A DNA stretch of 7,922 nt from Bacteroidales bacterium (GTDB lineage: Bacteria; Bacteroidota; Bacteroidia; Bacteroidales; P3), in the NCBI GenBank assembly GCA_017632095.1, contig JAGBSA010000081.1, positions 1 through 7,922 on the forward strand, read 5' to 3'. The translations under genes and the position numbers were made by a program. The notes under the pieces were generated by a model. That model had not been told where the DNA came from. It was given only the letters and a program-made list of their open reading frames with translations, and did not search any database. Positions 6,499-7,922 of the stretch are shown in pieces (the first letter of the stretch is position 1; every line of letters begins with the position of its first letter).

Positions 6499-7248
6499 CT
6501 AAAATCTTCTATTTATTATATTTCCTGACTTAATCAATTTATCCAAAACAGGATTGTACAATGTATTTCTTACAGCCTCTATATGCCTTTGTCCATGTGT
6601 ATCGGTACCTAAAAGTTCCACCATGTCCTTTTCAACAAGGCGTTCAGCCAATCTTTTAACCTCTTCACCAAAATAGCCACCCAAACTCATTATATTTATT
6701 TGAAACATAACACCTCTGTCTTGCAGTTCTTCAAACTTCTCGAAATCCTTTACCCAAAACAAATATCGCTCAGGGTGTGCAAGAATCAGTCTATACCCTG
6801 CAAGCTGTAATTCAAACAAATACTCATTCAAACCCATTGGAGGAGCGCAAAAAGGCAGTTCAATCAAAAGATAATTGCCGCAAAATGTCTTAAACTGACG
6901 TTGTTTCAAGCGGTCATGAAAGTCATCTGAGATTAGATGTTCAGCACCCACCTCTATGGACAGATCTATTCCTGCCATCTTTGCCTCATGTCTTAGTTGC
7001 TCACAAAGATTATCCAATTCGTTTATATCATTTGGAAAAACCTCTGCTTTAACATGGGGTGTTGTTATAATCTTTTTATAACCCAAAGACTCCAACTCTC
7101 GCAATAGCTCAATCGAAGTCTCCATATTATGAGCCCCATCGTCAATTCCGGGTATCAGATGAGAGTGAATATCAGTGTGAAGCACGCTTAAATCAACTGC
7201 TTCCTTCAATTTCTTTTCTCTTTTAGGGAATAAACTGAACAAACCCAT
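6499..7248 (-). CDS. CpsB/YwqE-type PHP-domain tyrosine-protein phosphatase
   Basis: This cytoplasmic protein of 249 residues is predicted to be a metal-dependent phosphatase that removes phosphate from tyrosine residues, typically on the BY-kinases that control capsule and exopolysaccharide export. The PHP metal ligands are visible in order: the HTDIHSHLIPGIDDGA segment with Asp26, His28 and His30 (24-39), TTPH with His65 (62-65), Glu99 and Glu103, LAHPER with His158 (156-161), and GTDTHG with Asp216 and His218 (214-219). Length and motif spacing fit the CpsB/CapC/YwqE family rather than histidinol phosphatase or the PHP domain of DNA polymerase. It lies between rpe (14 bases upstream) and purB (3 bases downstream). 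No tyrosine kinase or polysaccharide export gene is in the window, so its partner must be encoded elsewhere. Confidence 0.9.
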   Translation of the reverse strand: MGLFSLFPKREKKLKEAVDLSVLHTDIHSHLIPGIDDGAHNMETSIELLRELESLGYKKIITTPHVKAEVFPNDINELDNLCEQLRHEAKMAGIDLSIEVGAEHLISDDFHDRLKQRQFKTFCGNYLLIELPFCAPPMGLNEYLFELQLAGYRLILAHPERYLFWVKDFEKFEELQDRGVMFQINIMSLGGYFGEEVKRLAERLVEKDMVELLGTDTHGQRHIEAVRNTLYNPVLDKLIKSGNIINRRF

Positions 7249-7262
7249 ATAAAAAGATTATT

Positions 7263-7913
7263 TTATTTTGATTTTAATCTAATGATTGTTTCCTTTGGAT
7301 TTTCCGACGCAAATACTGCACTTCCTGCAACCAATACATCTGCACCACATTCAAACAAACGAGCTGCGTTTTGAGTGTTTACGCCACCATCAATCTCAAT
7401 CAAACAATTAGGATTCTTTTTATCTATCAATTCTTTCAAACGAACGATTCTGTCGTATGTGTTTTCGATGAATTTTTGTCCGCCAAAGCCGGGATTTACG
7501 CTCATAAGCATAACCACATCGCACATCTCAACAATATCTTCCAAAAGTACGACAGAAGTATGTGGATTTAGAACAACACCGGACTTCATACCCAATTCTC
7601 TTATTCTGCTAAGGCTGCGATTCAGGTGCGTACAAGCCTCATAATGTACCGAAAGAATATCTGCACCACAAGCTTTGAAATCCTCAAAATAACGATCAGG
7701 ATCCACTATCATCAAGTGAACGTCCAATGGTTTTTTAGCTAGTTTTTTTATATGCTTCACAACAGGTTGTCCAAACGATATATTAGGAACGAATACTCCG
7801 TCCATAATATCTAAATGTAGCCAATCTGCCTCACTTTCATTCAACATTTCGATTCCTTTTCCCATATTACAGAAATCAACCGACAACAAAGATGGTGCTA
7901 TTAAATGTGCCAT
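7263..7913 (-). CDS. rpe: ribulose-phosphate 3-epimerase
   Basis: The enzyme interconverts ribulose 5-phosphate and xylulose 5-phosphate in the pentose phosphate pathway, in the cytoplasm, as a TIM barrel with a bound divalent metal. The 216 residues are the normal family length. Visible motifs are APSLLSVDF (6-14) with Ser8, WLHLDIMDGVFVPN (31-44) with metal ligand His33 and catalytic Asp35, DVHLMI (64-69) with His66, SVNPGFGGQKF (138-148) in the phosphate-binding region, EIDGGVN (173-179) with catalytic Asp175, and VAGSAVF (195-201). The ATG at 7913 fits the usual N-terminus. Only 9 bases remain to the right, so its promoter, or an upstream operon partner, is outside the window. The phosphatase gene follows after 14 bases. 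Confidence 0.97.
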   Translation of the reverse strand: MAHLIAPSLLSVDFCNMGKGIEMLNESEADWLHLDIMDGVFVPNISFGQPVVKHIKKLAKKPLDVHLMIVDPDRYFEDFKACGADILSVHYEACTHLNRSLSRIRELGMKSGVVLNPHTSVVLLEDIVEMCDVVMLMSVNPGFGGQKFIENTYDRIVRLKELIDKKNPNCLIEIDGGVNTQNAARLFECGADVLVAGSAVFASENPKETIIRLKSK

Positions 7914-7922
7914 ATATCGTAA

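Overview
The window most likely comes from an AT-rich member of the Bacteroidota, probably the order Bacteroidales. Three things point there. It carries two type IX secretion / gliding machinery proteins (a PorP/SprF-family outer membrane protein and a GldJ-type lipoprotein). The housekeeping proteins read like Bacteroidales versions. No start codon has a clear Shine-Dalgarno sequence; upstream stretches are A-rich instead. The genus cannot be read from the sequence.

All six convincing genes lie on the minus strand, so transcription runs from high to low coordinates. The first block (7913 down to 3334) is a tightly packed series: ribulose-phosphate 3-epimerase (rpe), a CpsB/YwqE-type PHP-domain tyrosine-protein phosphatase, adenylosuccinate lyase (purB) and an MsbA-like ABC exporter. 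Gaps are 14, 3 and 0 bases, so this is almost certainly one operon, and it may begin beyond the right edge. It joins central carbon metabolism, polysaccharide or phosphotyrosine control, purine synthesis and lipid or envelope export. The shared theme is not obvious beyond growth and envelope supply.

A 468-base AT-rich gap (2866-3333) separates this from a second unit: the PorP/SprF-like gene (2865-1879) followed 59 bases later by the gldJ-like gene (1819-296). The unit is closed by a very strong intrinsic terminator at 228-274. The gap should hold the promoter of the second unit, for which there is one weak candidate, and it contains some inverted repeats. A PorP protein followed by an FGE-fold lipoprotein recalls the porP-porK order of type IX secretion loci. 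Here, however, the lipoprotein is of the GldJ type, and the terminator shows that porL/M/N-like genes do not follow in the same transcript.

The last 227 bases (1-227) hold no gene but contain several small palindromes and alternating complementary motifs. No RNA genes, mobile elements, CRISPR arrays or clearly foreign DNA were seen. The window looks like ordinary chromosomal core sequence. The most interesting parts are the PorP-GldJ pairing, the apparent loss of the catalytic cysteines and the acidic insert in GldJ, and the unusual operon partners of the PHP phosphatase.
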